Assembly (NCBI GenBank): GCA_943787725.1 | Contig: CALSNM010000001.1 | Span: forward strand, 124,001 to 188,000 | Direction: 5' to 3' | Length of the DNA: 64,000 nucleotides | Source of the DNA: an uncultured Flavobacteriales bacterium | GTDB taxonomy: Bacteria > Bacteroidota > Bacteroidia > Flavobacteriales_D > Parvicellaceae | In this document: positions 54,028-62,542 of the stretch, in pieces | Position numbering within the stretch: the stretch's first letter is position 1 | Layout: the number at the start of each line of letters is the position of its first letter | The notes under the pieces: model-generated | Told to the model about the DNA's origin: nothing | The model's database searches: none | The model's input: the letters and a program-made list of their open reading frames with translations, nothing else | Program-made: the position numbers and the translations under genes

Positions 54028-55562
54028 CCTGTAATAACAACGGTCATTGCTCTATTGTAAGGTTTTCCATTTCCATAAAATGGATGCTGAATATTAAGGA
54101 AAAGTGACTTCCCATCGGGCGTAAACAGTCCTCCTGTAAATTCAGCCCCCATTGGAGTTACTGCAAACAACACAGCGTCGTCCACAGTAGGTTTTTCAAT
54201 ACTCAAATCTAAGAAATAAAGCTCATTGTACCAGTGGTTCTTTTTATAAGCGGCAGCAGAAACTCTTCCATAATCATTTCCATTAATGTCCTCATGAATG
54301 ATTAAATAATCTGTGCCCGCCAGGTTAACAGTGGAAATACAATCAGGATTAGACAAGACGTTTTTACCGTCAGAAGAAACTCCACCATCTAGGTGAACGG
54401 ACATTTTATTTGTTTCTGTGTCAAAAACTAAAACCCTTCCGTAATAATCCGTATAGACTCCATTTCCTTTATAATGATCATCTCTTAAGTGTTTTGCGGG
54501 AACACCTCCTTGTGCAACTCTTTCAGTCCAATCCGTCGAATCATGACCTGTTTCAGCAATGTAAATTTTGTTCCCGACGCGCGCAAACCATTCATGACGC
54601 ATAAGCATTGTCGCTCCATTATCGATAGCAATATCTCGCGGATTCAACAATGAGGCAGTATCCATTGGCATAGCCAACCAATCTCCTGAATTACCATCTT
54701 TACTTTGCCTGTATGCATACAACTGTCCTTTCGAATAATCATCTGCAACATCTGCAACAAATTTATAGAAAATAGCAGGCTCGTAATCATCTGAAAGATA
54801 GGCAGTTTTGTGATCATCCATGAACTCAATATCTTCATGATAATACCTTCCCATTTGAATCATTTTTTGCGTCGCCTTCATTGTTTTGGGATCTACCTCA
54901 ACCATAAATCCAAAGTTTTGGTGGAATTTTAAATTCCCAACATCAGATGTATCTCGATGACCTTTCCCGCCGATATAAGAAGCTCTATTGTTTTGAGGAA
55001 CCATCTCTTCACAAGTGTAAATCATACCGTTTGGAGCAATACTACCTCCACAATTTCTGCCCGTACCGCGCACAGGAGAAAAATCTACATTGCTAAAATC
55101 AGAAACCACATTCCATTCTTCATTTTCCAATTTGATTTCAAACATAGTTGCTCCTCCGCCATCGCCTAAAATATCGTCTCCATAATTTGTTTCGTGACCA
55201 ATATATAACCGTCCATGTTCGCTAGAACCCTCAATTGGAATATAAGCGGTCATGTCATGGTGTTTTTTTGCTAGAGCAGTCCTTCCATCATGGGCCACAA
55301 CTTTATCTACGTTTCCCGTAAACAAAATTTTGGAAGTTAGGTTACCAGGAATTATCAATTTTTTGGTATGAAAATTTGTATCTATTTCAACAAAAAAACT
55401 GTCCAATGGAATTTTTTCTATCTCAGGCTCGACAATTTTAACAACAGTATCAGACGCAACTGTATCGGATACTTCAATTGCCTGTGTAACGATTTCATTC
55501 GAGGCAGTATTACCACAAGACACTAAAAAAGCTATACTTAATAATCCAATTATATATCTCAT
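54021..55562 (-). CDS. PhoX-like (DUF839) lipoprotein
   Basis: A 513-residue predicted lipoprotein (signal RYIIGLLSIAFLVSCGNTAS, Cys lipobox) with a PhoX/DUF839 beta-propeller: MTAYIPIEGSSEHGRLYIGH, GRNCGGSIAPNGMIYTCEEM, GFMVEVDPKTMKATQKMIQM, MGRYYHEDIEFMDDHKTAYL, DDYEPAIFYKFVADV and LMRHEWFARVGNKIYIAETG, ending AEFTGGLFTPDGKSLFLNIQ. PhoX is an Fe-Ca alkaline phosphatase; whether this protein is catalytic cannot be judged. It lies between lgt and the ABC genes with overlaps on both sides. Confidence 0.9.
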   Translation of the reverse strand: MRYIIGLLSIAFLVSCGNTASNEIVTQAIEVSDTVASDTVVKIVEPEIEKIPLDSFFVEIDTNFHTKKLIIPGNLTSKILFTGNVDKVVAHDGRTALAKKHHDMTAYIPIEGSSEHGRLYIGHETNYGDDILGDGGGATMFEIKLENEEWNVVSDFSNVDFSPVRGTGRNCGGSIAPNGMIYTCEEMVPQNNRASYIGGKGHRDTSDVGNLKFHQNFGFMVEVDPKTMKATQKMIQMGRYYHEDIEFMDDHKTAYLSDDYEPAIFYKFVADVADDYSKGQLYAYRQSKDGNSGDWLAMPMDTASLLNPRDIAIDNGATMLMRHEWFARVGNKIYIAETGHDSTDWTERVAQGGVPAKHLRDDHYKGNGVYTDYYGRVLVFDTETNKMSVHLDGGVSSDGKNVLSNPDCISTVNLAGTDYLIIHEDINGNDYGRVSAAAYKKNHWYNELYFLDLSIEKPTVDDAVLFAVTPMGAEFTGGLFTPDGKSLFLNIQHPFYGNGKPYNRAMTVVITGW

Positions 55563-56647
55563 TTTGATTCTAATTTTTCGTTTTCAGCTGACTTTTTCAG
55601 TAATGCTCTTGCTATAAAAAACAACCCTATGCTCACCGCAGGAACACTTAACCATTGTCCCATATTCAAGGAAGCTCCATCATCCAATGTTTGATGTTCT
55701 TTCCAAAACTCTATAATAAAACGTGCAGAAAAAAGCAACACTAAAAATAACCCAAATAATAACCCTTGTTTTTTATACCATTGCCATTTCCAATAACCAA
55801 TAAATAATAATATGAAAATTATAAAATACGCGGCACTCTCGATTAGTTGAGTTGGTATTCTAGGAATTATGCCTATTGTTGAAACAATTGCACTACCACC
55901 ATTAGTTGTAGTTATTTCTGCATTACTATTAATTGTGAAAAAATGGTCATTCGCGTTATTCATGTTACCAAGATTAGAGAGCTCAAAATGCTCATAATAT
56001 CTTTTCAAGTTAATTGTATCTAGCGATACCTGAATAGTCACCTTTGCTAAAGGGTTTGTATTTCCATCTAATTCAATATTTCGGTTAGTTGGTTCAACTT
56101 TCACATTCGACTCTTCTACATCAAAATACCTTCCTATAGATTTCTCCGCTTCATATTGAAAAAAGAAAGCAGATTCAGACTCACTCTTTCCGCCTATAAT
56201 TTCTGAATTCATTAAGTTCCCTACTCGTATAAAACAAGCCGCAATAGCAGTGGCAATTACAATTTTATCCAACGCCCAAAGAATATTCTTTTTTGTTACT
56301 CGCTTTGACAGCAACCAGGTGGAAATAATAACACCAATTGCTCCTCCATGACTAGCCAGTCCTCCTTCCCATATTTTAAAGATGTCTAAGAGATTGTCTT
56401 TATAATCTACCCAATCATAAAAGAAAACATGCCCTAACCTTGCTCCAACAACACCTCCAATCAATGTATAAAACAAAAACTTATCTATCCATTCTGCATC
56501 CGCACCCTCATTTGTAAGGAATTTTCTCACAATGTAATACCCCGTTATAAATGATATTGCCATAAGCAAACCATAATAACGGATCATTATAGGGGATTCG
56601 ATAATATTAGGATTTACGTCCCAACTAATAAAAGCCAATGTATCCAT
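55559..56647 (-). CDS. lgt: Prolipoprotein diacylglyceryl transferase, with extra loop
   Basis: Lgt attaches diacylglycerol to the lipobox Cys of prolipoproteins. The 362-residue product (ATG at 56645-56647, MDTLAFISWDVNPNIIESPI) has IRYYGLLMAISFITGYYIVR, GARLGHVFFYDW, WEGGLASHGGAIGVIIST with catalytic His, CFIRVGNLMNSEIIG with the conserved Arg-Gly-Asn, and a last helix pair. Between MNSEIIG and PRIPTQLIES lie about 115 residues, well above the usual ~50, a periplasmic insertion. The usual PRHPTQ His is Ile here. A longer frame upstream (to 56731) is rejected because it would overlap the AtoE stop. First gene of an overlapping operon. Confidence 0.93.
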   Translation of the reverse strand: MDTLAFISWDVNPNIIESPIMIRYYGLLMAISFITGYYIVRKFLTNEGADAEWIDKFLFYTLIGGVVGARLGHVFFYDWVDYKDNLLDIFKIWEGGLASHGGAIGVIISTWLLSKRVTKKNILWALDKIVIATAIAACFIRVGNLMNSEIIGGKSESESAFFFQYEAEKSIGRYFDVEESNVKVEPTNRNIELDGNTNPLAKVTIQVSLDTINLKRYYEHFELSNLGNMNNANDHFFTINSNAEITTTNGGSAIVSTIGIIPRIPTQLIESAAYFIIFILLFIGYWKWQWYKKQGLLFGLFLVLLFSARFIIEFWKEHQTLDDGASLNMGQWLSVPAVSIGLFFIARALLKKSAENEKLESK

Positions 56648-56708
56648 GTTGTTGTTTTGTGAGCAGCAAAAATACGATTTTATATGAGTTGAAACTGTTA
56701 AAAACTCA

Positions 56709-58328
56709 TTAAAACAAAAGCAATCCTGCAATGAAAATTACAGCTCCCACCAACATTAGAAACAATGTATAAGGAAGTATTTCTCTCGCTTTAAGCCCAG
56801 TAATACCAAGCAGTGGCAAAGCCCAAAACGGTTGCATCATATTGGTCAGTTGATCACCATATGCAAGAGCCATAATGCTTTTAGGTACTGAAAGTCCCAT
56901 ATTGATGGCCGTTTCCAAAATAATTGGTCCTTGGACCATCCATTGTCCGCCACCACTTGGAACAAAAACGTTTACAACTCCCGAACTAAAAAACGTTAAG
57001 ATTGGATATGTTGTTTCGTTTGAATGTGTGCTAAAAAAATCCGATATATCTCCAATCAATCCCGAGTTATTCATAATTCCCATTATCCCAAAGTACAGCG
57101 GAAATTGCAATAATATTCCGGAAACACCGGCAACAGCATCTCCAACAGCCTCAAGTACCTTGTGAATGCTCTTATGAAAAAGAAAAACCAATCCGAGTAA
57201 AGAAAAATTTATAAAATCGGGCTTTAAAAATTTCAACTCTGAAAAATCTGGATGAGTGTAGGCCCTATAAATGGCAAATGATATAAAACCTAAACCTAAT
57301 AAAGAAGTAAATAATCTAGAATGATCAAGCTTTTCAGCACCAATCAATTTTGTTTCCTCTTCAATTTCAATATGTGGTTTTGACAATCGAATAATAGAAG
57401 GCTTAACTTTTTTTCCGATCAGATACATGCTTAATGGAAGTAGTATTATCAAAGCCATTGAAACTGAAATATTCATAGCAGAAAAAACAGTTTCTGTAAA
57501 AGGAATTGTGTCCGGTAGCTCCGCTAAAATCTCTTGATTTTGAACTATTTTTGAAAAATGTCCTTCTTCAGATACAACGGCAAGGGAAGACCCGGATATT
57601 CCTCCATGCCAAACCATCATCCCTGAATAACCTGCCGCGCCTACTAATGCATAATTTATTTTGATATTTGACCGTACTGCAAACTCCCCGATTTTTCGGG
57701 CAAAAACAGCTCCAAATATCAAACCTAATCCCCAGTTGAACAGGCTAACTAACACCGTAAATAGCGTTACATAAAGAGCAGCTTGGGCTGTACTTCTACA
57801 AATAGGTGTTATCTTATTTAAGAGGCTGTCGATTGGCTTACTTAGGGCCAATACATGACCAAGCAGGAGCATTAACATCATTTGAAAACCAAATTTCATC
57901 AATCCAGCACTCCATAAGCCTTCGTACCAATGGTCCAGTAATTGTAAAGATTTACTCGTGGATTCATTTACAAAAGTCACCTGCCTCATATTACTAACTT
58001 CAAACTTAAGTTTCGTTTTATAACTGTTCCCTTTTTCAGGAATAATTGCTTTTAAATCGAGAATTTCTTTTTGATGCCGCAACCTCAAAGTATCATTCGT
58101 TACGGTATATTCAGTTCCTGTATCAAAATATGTCCAAACAGTGTTATCTGAATTGGAAATCAGTAATGTTTCTTCAAACGATTCCTGAATTACTATATTT
58201 TCATCTGGCAATTTATTCCCAAATGAAAGAGATAACAGATACGTGACAATAGTCAATACGATTGCAATGGTAAATGGCGTTGGAAGAAGCGTTCTAAATG
58301 CTTTAGTATAATTTTCGGTAAACGACAT
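56709..58328 (-). CDS. AtoE-type short-chain fatty acid permease, with extra N-terminal domain
   Basis: A 539-residue membrane transporter of the AtoE (short-chain fatty acid) family: LPTPFTIAIVLTIVTYLLSL, LWSAGLMKFGFQMMLMLLLG, HVLALSKPIDSLLNKI, LFNWGLGLIFGAVFARKIGE, MMVWHGGISGSSLAVVSEEG, FSSGVVNVFVPSGGGQWMVQ and PFWALPLLGITGLKAREILP, typical of AtoE. The family is usually ~440 residues; here ~75-100 extra hydrophilic residues (~37-130) are inserted after the first helix, as an extracytoplasmic domain. lgt starts 61 bases after its stop. Transported substrate not known. Confidence 0.88.
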   Translation of the reverse strand: MSFTENYTKAFRTLLPTPFTIAIVLTIVTYLLSLSFGNKLPDENIVIQESFEETLLISNSDNTVWTYFDTGTEYTVTNDTLRLRHQKEILDLKAIIPEKGNSYKTKLKFEVSNMRQVTFVNESTSKSLQLLDHWYEGLWSAGLMKFGFQMMLMLLLGHVLALSKPIDSLLNKITPICRSTAQAALYVTLFTVLVSLFNWGLGLIFGAVFARKIGEFAVRSNIKINYALVGAAGYSGMMVWHGGISGSSLAVVSEEGHFSKIVQNQEILAELPDTIPFTETVFSAMNISVSMALIILLPLSMYLIGKKVKPSIIRLSKPHIEIEEETKLIGAEKLDHSRLFTSLLGLGFISFAIYRAYTHPDFSELKFLKPDFINFSLLGLVFLFHKSIHKVLEAVGDAVAGVSGILLQFPLYFGIMGIMNNSGLIGDISDFFSTHSNETTYPILTFFSSGVVNVFVPSGGGQWMVQGPIILETAINMGLSVPKSIMALAYGDQLTNMMQPFWALPLLGITGLKAREILPYTLFLMLVGAVIFIAGLLLF

Positions 58329-58389
58329 CTAATATTAAAATAAAGCTTTTATGACCAACCAGGAAGGATTAATTAAAAAACCCTTCTTA

Positions 58390-60399
58390 TCATTTAATAA
58401 TCAGGTTTTTTTGTGTTTTAAAACCATTATTTTCGATCGTAAGCATATAATAACCACTTGTCAAAAACGTTGTCTTCAACTCAAAAAATGACCCATATAA
58501 GTCATTTTTTTCAACTATTAATCTCCCATACATATCGTATAACTTCAGTTGATACGTGCCTTCCTTTTCAAAATTTATATTGACATAGTCAGTCGCTGGA
58601 TTTGGGTGTAATGTTATAATTTGCCCATTTTTATCTGTGACACTATTAAAGACATATGTCAGTGATTTACATATTTGAGTTGTTCCGCATTCATTAGTTG
58701 CCTCCAGACACACATCGAAGGTTCCAGATGAATTAAAAGTATGTGTTGGATCAGAATCAGAGCTGTAGGATCCGTCTCCAAAATCCCAATTTATCAATAC
58801 ACTATCACAACTTATACCATTAACGGTGTCAGTAAATTCAACAGTCATTCCATCAATATTTAAATTAAAATCAGCATATGGTTTCACACAATTAAGCCCT
58901 CTACTTTGACCATCTAAGTCCCAGGCGGGATCAATATCAATACATAAATAATCTAAAATTGTTGGAGCCATGTCGACAATATTCGGAGGCGGAAAAAGTG
59001 GCCCTTGTTCTGTAAGCTCTTTATTACTGACTATATAAAATATGGTCTTCACCTCCAGATGGTTTTGAAAACCTGTATGACCTCCCGAAGTACAATTCCC
59101 AAAAAAATCATAATCATCGCAGATACCACCATGATCTGTAGATACAGTAATTAACCAATCTTCATCTGCATAAGTTGGTCTAGATGCTAACGAATCAAGA
59201 ATACGTCCTATGTATTGATCTGTTAATTCAATCTGATTCATGTATTCTGAAACATTTACATCAAAGCCATGCAGGTGCCCTTTTTCATCAACATCTCTGA
59301 AGTAAACAAATAACACATCAGGATCTTTAGATAAATTTTGGCTTTGATAAGTTAGCTTATATGATTCCTCGTATATATTGTTTTTCGAAAACGATATTCC
59401 TAATCCTACAGATCCATCTGCATTCTCCACGCCAATAGAATGGTAATCACCATCACTCTGAAGTTCTTTAACATTAATTTCAATTTCATTACTAGACTCT
59501 CTTAAAATTATCTGAGATGAAATATGATTGGATGATTGGGTATGCTCAATTTCTTCAAACTGAATTATGCAATACCTGTTCGGAGCTGACCCAAATGTTT
59601 TTGCAAAAATTTGACCTCCTTGGGGAGGGTCAAGATCTTCCCATCCCAATGATATATGGTTGTTAGGATAGTGAGCATCTGGCAAGTTTTGGCTTTGACA
59701 ACAACCACTTCCGTCATAAGGATAAGAAAGGTCAGCGGGCGAAAAAGTAATGTATCCGTTCGATGAAATATAAATTTGGTTATAAGTAACTCCAAAATAA
59801 TCAAAGCTAAAAAGTAGGTCTATTGCACCAGAAACTTCATCATCATTAAGATTAACCTCGTAGCTAGAATTCAAGTAAGATATATCAGTATAATTGTATG
59901 GAATATCTGTCTTTAAGTAGTTAGGCTTAAATCCATTTGTTAGAAAATTAGCAGCAAGTTCAGCATTCATGCTATCTGAAAAATCATTAACATTTCTTTG
60001 CGTAAAATAATCTGCATCAGATAAGATGTAATTGTTGATTTTCCAACGATCAATTGATGCAGTTATTTTGTTGGGATCCACTTGTTTTATTAGGCTAAAA
60101 AAGTGTGGGTATTGACTAAAATTAGGAGAAGAGAAACTGTTGCTAGTTACATTGTGTTTATTTTCCCAAACACCAGTAAATGTATTAGACCAACCTGCAC
60201 CACTAATTGTATAATCGCCAGTTTGTGCTTGTAAACTATATGCTCCATTATCAATTAAACTATCTATGTTTGGGGTGTTTGCAAGATTTAAGGCGTCAGG
60301 TCTGCACCCATCAATACCTATCATTAAAACTTTCCTTTCCTGAGAACTAACCTCAGGAATTAATAAAAATAAGACGAATAATAATGAAAAAAATTTCAT
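58390..60399 (-). CDS. Secreted type I phosphodiesterase/phosphatase with inserted beta-domain and T9SS tail
   Basis: A 669-residue extracellular phosphodiesterase of the alkaline-phosphatase superfamily. Signal peptide ~1-20; metal Asp in LMIGIDGCRPDALNLANTPN (~27-46); nucleophile region DYTISGAGWSNTFTGVWENK; metal ligands in YFRDVDEKGHLHGFD (~366-380), STDHGGICDDYD (~420-431) and SGGHTGF (~438-444). Between ~165 and ~352 a beta-sandwich-like domain interrupts the catalytic fold (SYEVNLNDDEVSGAIDLLFS; YISSNGYITFSPAD). A PKD domain (~515-590, INWDFGDGSYSSDSDPTHTF) and a T9SS sorting domain (~600-669, ITLHPNPATDYVNINFEKEG; SGYYMLTIENN) follow. The substrate is not known. Confidence 0.93.
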   Translation of the reverse strand: MKFFSLLFVLFLLIPEVSSQERKVLMIGIDGCRPDALNLANTPNIDSLIDNGAYSLQAQTGDYTISGAGWSNTFTGVWENKHNVTSNSFSSPNFSQYPHFFSLIKQVDPNKITASIDRWKINNYILSDADYFTQRNVNDFSDSMNAELAANFLTNGFKPNYLKTDIPYNYTDISYLNSSYEVNLNDDEVSGAIDLLFSFDYFGVTYNQIYISSNGYITFSPADLSYPYDGSGCCQSQNLPDAHYPNNHISLGWEDLDPPQGGQIFAKTFGSAPNRYCIIQFEEIEHTQSSNHISSQIILRESSNEIEINVKELQSDGDYHSIGVENADGSVGLGISFSKNNIYEESYKLTYQSQNLSKDPDVLFVYFRDVDEKGHLHGFDVNVSEYMNQIELTDQYIGRILDSLASRPTYADEDWLITVSTDHGGICDDYDFFGNCTSGGHTGFQNHLEVKTIFYIVSNKELTEQGPLFPPPNIVDMAPTILDYLCIDIDPAWDLDGQSRGLNCVKPYADFNLNIDGMTVEFTDTVNGISCDSVLINWDFGDGSYSSDSDPTHTFNSSGTFDVCLEATNECGTTQICKSLTYVFNSVTDKNGQIITLHPNPATDYVNINFEKEGTYQLKLYDMYGRLIVEKNDLYGSFFELKTTFLTSGYYMLTIENNGFKTQKNLIIK

Positions 60400-60593
60400 G
60401 TTAGTTCTTTTTTTAATTAACTAAGATTTTTGATGATATGCTCTAGTTTTGGTTCGAATTTTTGATCCTTAATTGTTTTTATCAATCTTGAATTAGCACT
60501 ATAATTTTATTGCTATTTATTGATAGTATTCTAGCGGCAGCTAGGCACAAACGGAATAAGAATTCCCTGCTTCAATCGTAACACTGAGCTAAT

Positions 60594-60636
60594 AGCTGCA
60601 TCATTTTCGTTTATTTAGACCCAAAACGATGCAGCT
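60594..60636. repeat. Long inverted repeat downstream of the DUF3127 gene
   Basis: AGCTGCATC (60594-60602) pairs with GATGCAGCT (60628-60636), 9 bp, extended inward by TTTT/AAAA after one mismatch, with a ~15-base inner loop. It lies 23 bases after the DUF3127 stop on the minus strand. There is no long T run after it, so it may protect the mRNA end rather than terminate. Confidence 0.5.
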
Positions 60637-60658
60637 TGAAACTGAATGCCCCCACTAT

Positions 60659-61003
60659 CTAGAAAGGTAAATCATCCTCACCTTCGGCCATAGGCTCTAA
60701 AGCAGTATCTGGCGCTTCAGGTGTTGGAGCTATTGTTGCAGCACCCTTCTCTATTCTCCAAGCTTGGAGGTTTACAAAATATCTGCCATTGTACTCATTT
60801 CCTCTGATGTTGAATGACACATCAACGTCATCCCCAACAGTTAAAGAATCTAACATTGCTGTTTTATCCTTTATACACTCCAGCTTCACATCCTGAGGAT
60901 ATTGCTCTTGCGTTGTAATAACAAATTCTCTTTTACTGAAGCCACTGTCAAATGTTTGTGTGTCCAAAATTACTTTTACTTTTCCGTTAATTTTTAATTC
61001 CAT
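60659..61003 (-). CDS. DUF3127 protein with SSB-like acidic tail
   Basis: A 114-residue small protein of the DUF3127 family: MELKINGKVKVILDTQTFDS, FSKREFVITTQEQYPQDVKL, VGDDVDVSFNIRGNEYNGRY and FVNLQAWRIEK, an OB-fold pattern resembling single-stranded-DNA-binding proteins. After a Pro/Ala/Glu linker it ends in EGEDDLPF, very like the DDDIPF tip by which SSB recruits DNA-repair partners. Family function is unknown. It is followed by a long inverted repeat. Confidence 0.9.
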   Translation of the reverse strand: MELKINGKVKVILDTQTFDSGFSKREFVITTQEQYPQDVKLECIKDKTAMLDSLTVGDDVDVSFNIRGNEYNGRYFVNLQAWRIEKGAATIAPTPEAPDTALEPMAEGEDDLPF

Positions 61004-61039
61004 GTTTTTTGTTTTTCTTCGACCAAATGGCCGTACTTT

Positions 61040-61933
61040 TTAATTATTAAATGATAGAAGCGTTTTCCACGCTTCTGTAAGTTTATTTTCCTTTAATAAA
61101 TCTTTTGCTCTTAAATGAAGTTCTTTTTCCAACTTTTCTGGAGCATCCTCTAAAGATACAAATAATTCAATCAGTTCAATCAATTTATAATCATTGACTT
61201 CCGTTTCATTCGGCAAGGCTTCTATTCCGCCGAGCTGACCAATATCATTTCCTGTTAAAATGTTACTATTGACAATCTCTTGAGGCATTGCATCTACACC
61301 CACACCTCTAGTAGTAATTGGTTTTTTAATCTCAAACATTGAGTTATCATCGGCTCTACAGTACCAATCACCTCCCATACGAGCAACTAGGTCAATTTTC
61401 TTCTGATCGATGGCTTGGTTTTCATCCAAAACATTTTCTGAAATATGGATTTTTAAAATCTCACAAACAATCAGATTACCTGCTCCTCCCCCTTCGCCTA
61501 ACTCAATTACATCATTCACCCTACATTCCATTTGAACGGGTGACTCTTTTACTCTCCAAGGCTTTACCACTTGCGATTCAACAGCAGTTAAGCCACTTTT
61601 AATGAATTCATCTTCATTTGGATTATAAGGCGAGCTTGCCAAGGACATTTGATGCACCATAGAGTAATCAACAATATTGATAACCACTTCTGGAACTTCT
61701 TTTACATTATTGTATGTATCTTTTTGCTGGCCGGTCCTACCGCTTCTTGCTGGAGAAAAAACAGCAATTGGAGGATTAGAACTAAACACATTAAAAAAGC
61801 TAAACGGAGCTAAATTTCGATTTCCTTCTTTATCTATTGTACTTGCAAAACAAATAGGACGAGGACCAACACTACCCAATAAAAAATGGTGCAGTTTCGG
61901 ATTTTTAGTCTCTGTTGTATCTATAGTAAGCAT
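61040..61933 (-). CDS. Flavin reductase family protein
   Basis: A 297-residue protein whose first ~205 residues form an FMN-binding split barrel: HHFLLGSVGPRPICFASTID, NRNLAPFSFFNVFSSNPPIA, VFSPARSGRTGQQKDTYNNV, VINIVDYSMVHQMSLASSPY, VKESPVQMECRVNDVIELGE, LVARMGGDWYCRAD. The C-terminal ~70 residues are helical (LIELIELFVSLEDAPEKLEK), unlike the minimal family. It probably transfers hydride from NAD(P)H to flavin or binds FMN as an oxidoreductase. The ATG is at 61931-61933; 36 bases separate its end from the DUF3127 start. Confidence 0.92.
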   Translation of the reverse strand: MLTIDTTETKNPKLHHFLLGSVGPRPICFASTIDKEGNRNLAPFSFFNVFSSNPPIAVFSPARSGRTGQQKDTYNNVKEVPEVVINIVDYSMVHQMSLASSPYNPNEDEFIKSGLTAVESQVVKPWRVKESPVQMECRVNDVIELGEGGGAGNLIVCEILKIHISENVLDENQAIDQKKIDLVARMGGDWYCRADDNSMFEIKKPITTRGVGVDAMPQEIVNSNILTGNDIGQLGGIEALPNETEVNDYKLIELIELFVSLEDAPEKLEKELHLRAKDLLKENKLTEAWKTLLSFNN

Positions 61934-62063
61934 TACTCTTTTTAATTTACAACAAAATTATACTATTGAGAAAAGAATTGCGAAATAATGCAAAGATTTA
62001 CTTTTCAACAAAAAGAAAACTCTCTGAATAATTAATCAGGGCTTACATCTATCACTTAAAACA

Positions 62064-62100
62064 AAAAGAGGCTCATTCCCAATAGAAACAAGCCTCTTTT
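62064..62100 (-). terminator. Intrinsic terminator after the phasin-like genes
   Basis: AAAAGAGGCT (62064-62073) pairs perfectly with AGCCTCTTTT (62091-62100), with a 17-base loop and T residues following on the minus strand. It lies 17 bases after the stop of the gene ending at 62118 and closes that transcript. Confidence 0.65.
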
Positions 62101-62117
62101 CAACATCGATGAGCTAA

Positions 62118-62507
62118 CTAAGCCTCTTCAGAAACAACTTCTGCCTCATCTATATTCTTTAACTTACTTGCGATCTTTTCTTTCGTTTCTTTTGCTTTTG
62201 TAGTCAAATCGTCCTTTGCATCTTTAGCTTTTGAAGTTAAATCTTCCTTCGTTTGGATAAACTTCTCCTCGAGTTCTTTCAAAAATGGAAATGTCTCTTC
62301 CAATTTTTCTTTATTCTTGTCAAATTGAGCTTGAATATCATCTTTGGTTGAGTCAACTGTTTTGAAAAAATCACCGACATAGTTTTTTCCGTCGCTATCT
62401 ACTTTTTTTCCTGTCTCAACTAATTCATCAAATTTTGCTTTTGCCTTGTCTGATGCTTCTGACGCCATTCCTAATCCTGCGTATGCTAATGTTTCAATAA
62501 TGTTCAT
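62118..62507 (-). CDS. Helical phasin/YtxH-like protein, copy 2
   Basis: A 129-residue protein, mainly amphipathic helix and very rich in Lys, Asp, Glu and Ala (TSKAKDAKDDLTTKAKETKE). It begins IIETLAYAGLGMASEASDKA and FDELVETGKKVDSDGKNYVG, which matches the neighbouring gene in the same positions (LKNFVYAGVGLAALTSDK; VEDLVEKGKISDTEGKKI), and DFFK in both. Phasin-family surface proteins of storage granules have such a layout; identity is not certain. ATG at 62505-62507. It follows its paralogue by 35 bases, and a terminator follows it. Confidence 0.85.
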   Translation of the reverse strand: MNIIETLAYAGLGMASEASDKAKAKFDELVETGKKVDSDGKNYVGDFFKTVDSTKDDIQAQFDKNKEKLEETFPFLKELEEKFIQTKEDLTSKAKDAKDDLTTKAKETKEKIASKLKNIDEAEVVSEEA

Positions 62508-62542
62508 AATTTTTGTTTTTAATGATTAATTTATATCTCTTG

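Noticed and set aside
58355-58395. Possible terminator GAAGG...CCTTC after the phosphodiesterase gene
   Set aside because: Only a five-base stem with a long loop; not distinct from background in A/T-rich DNA.
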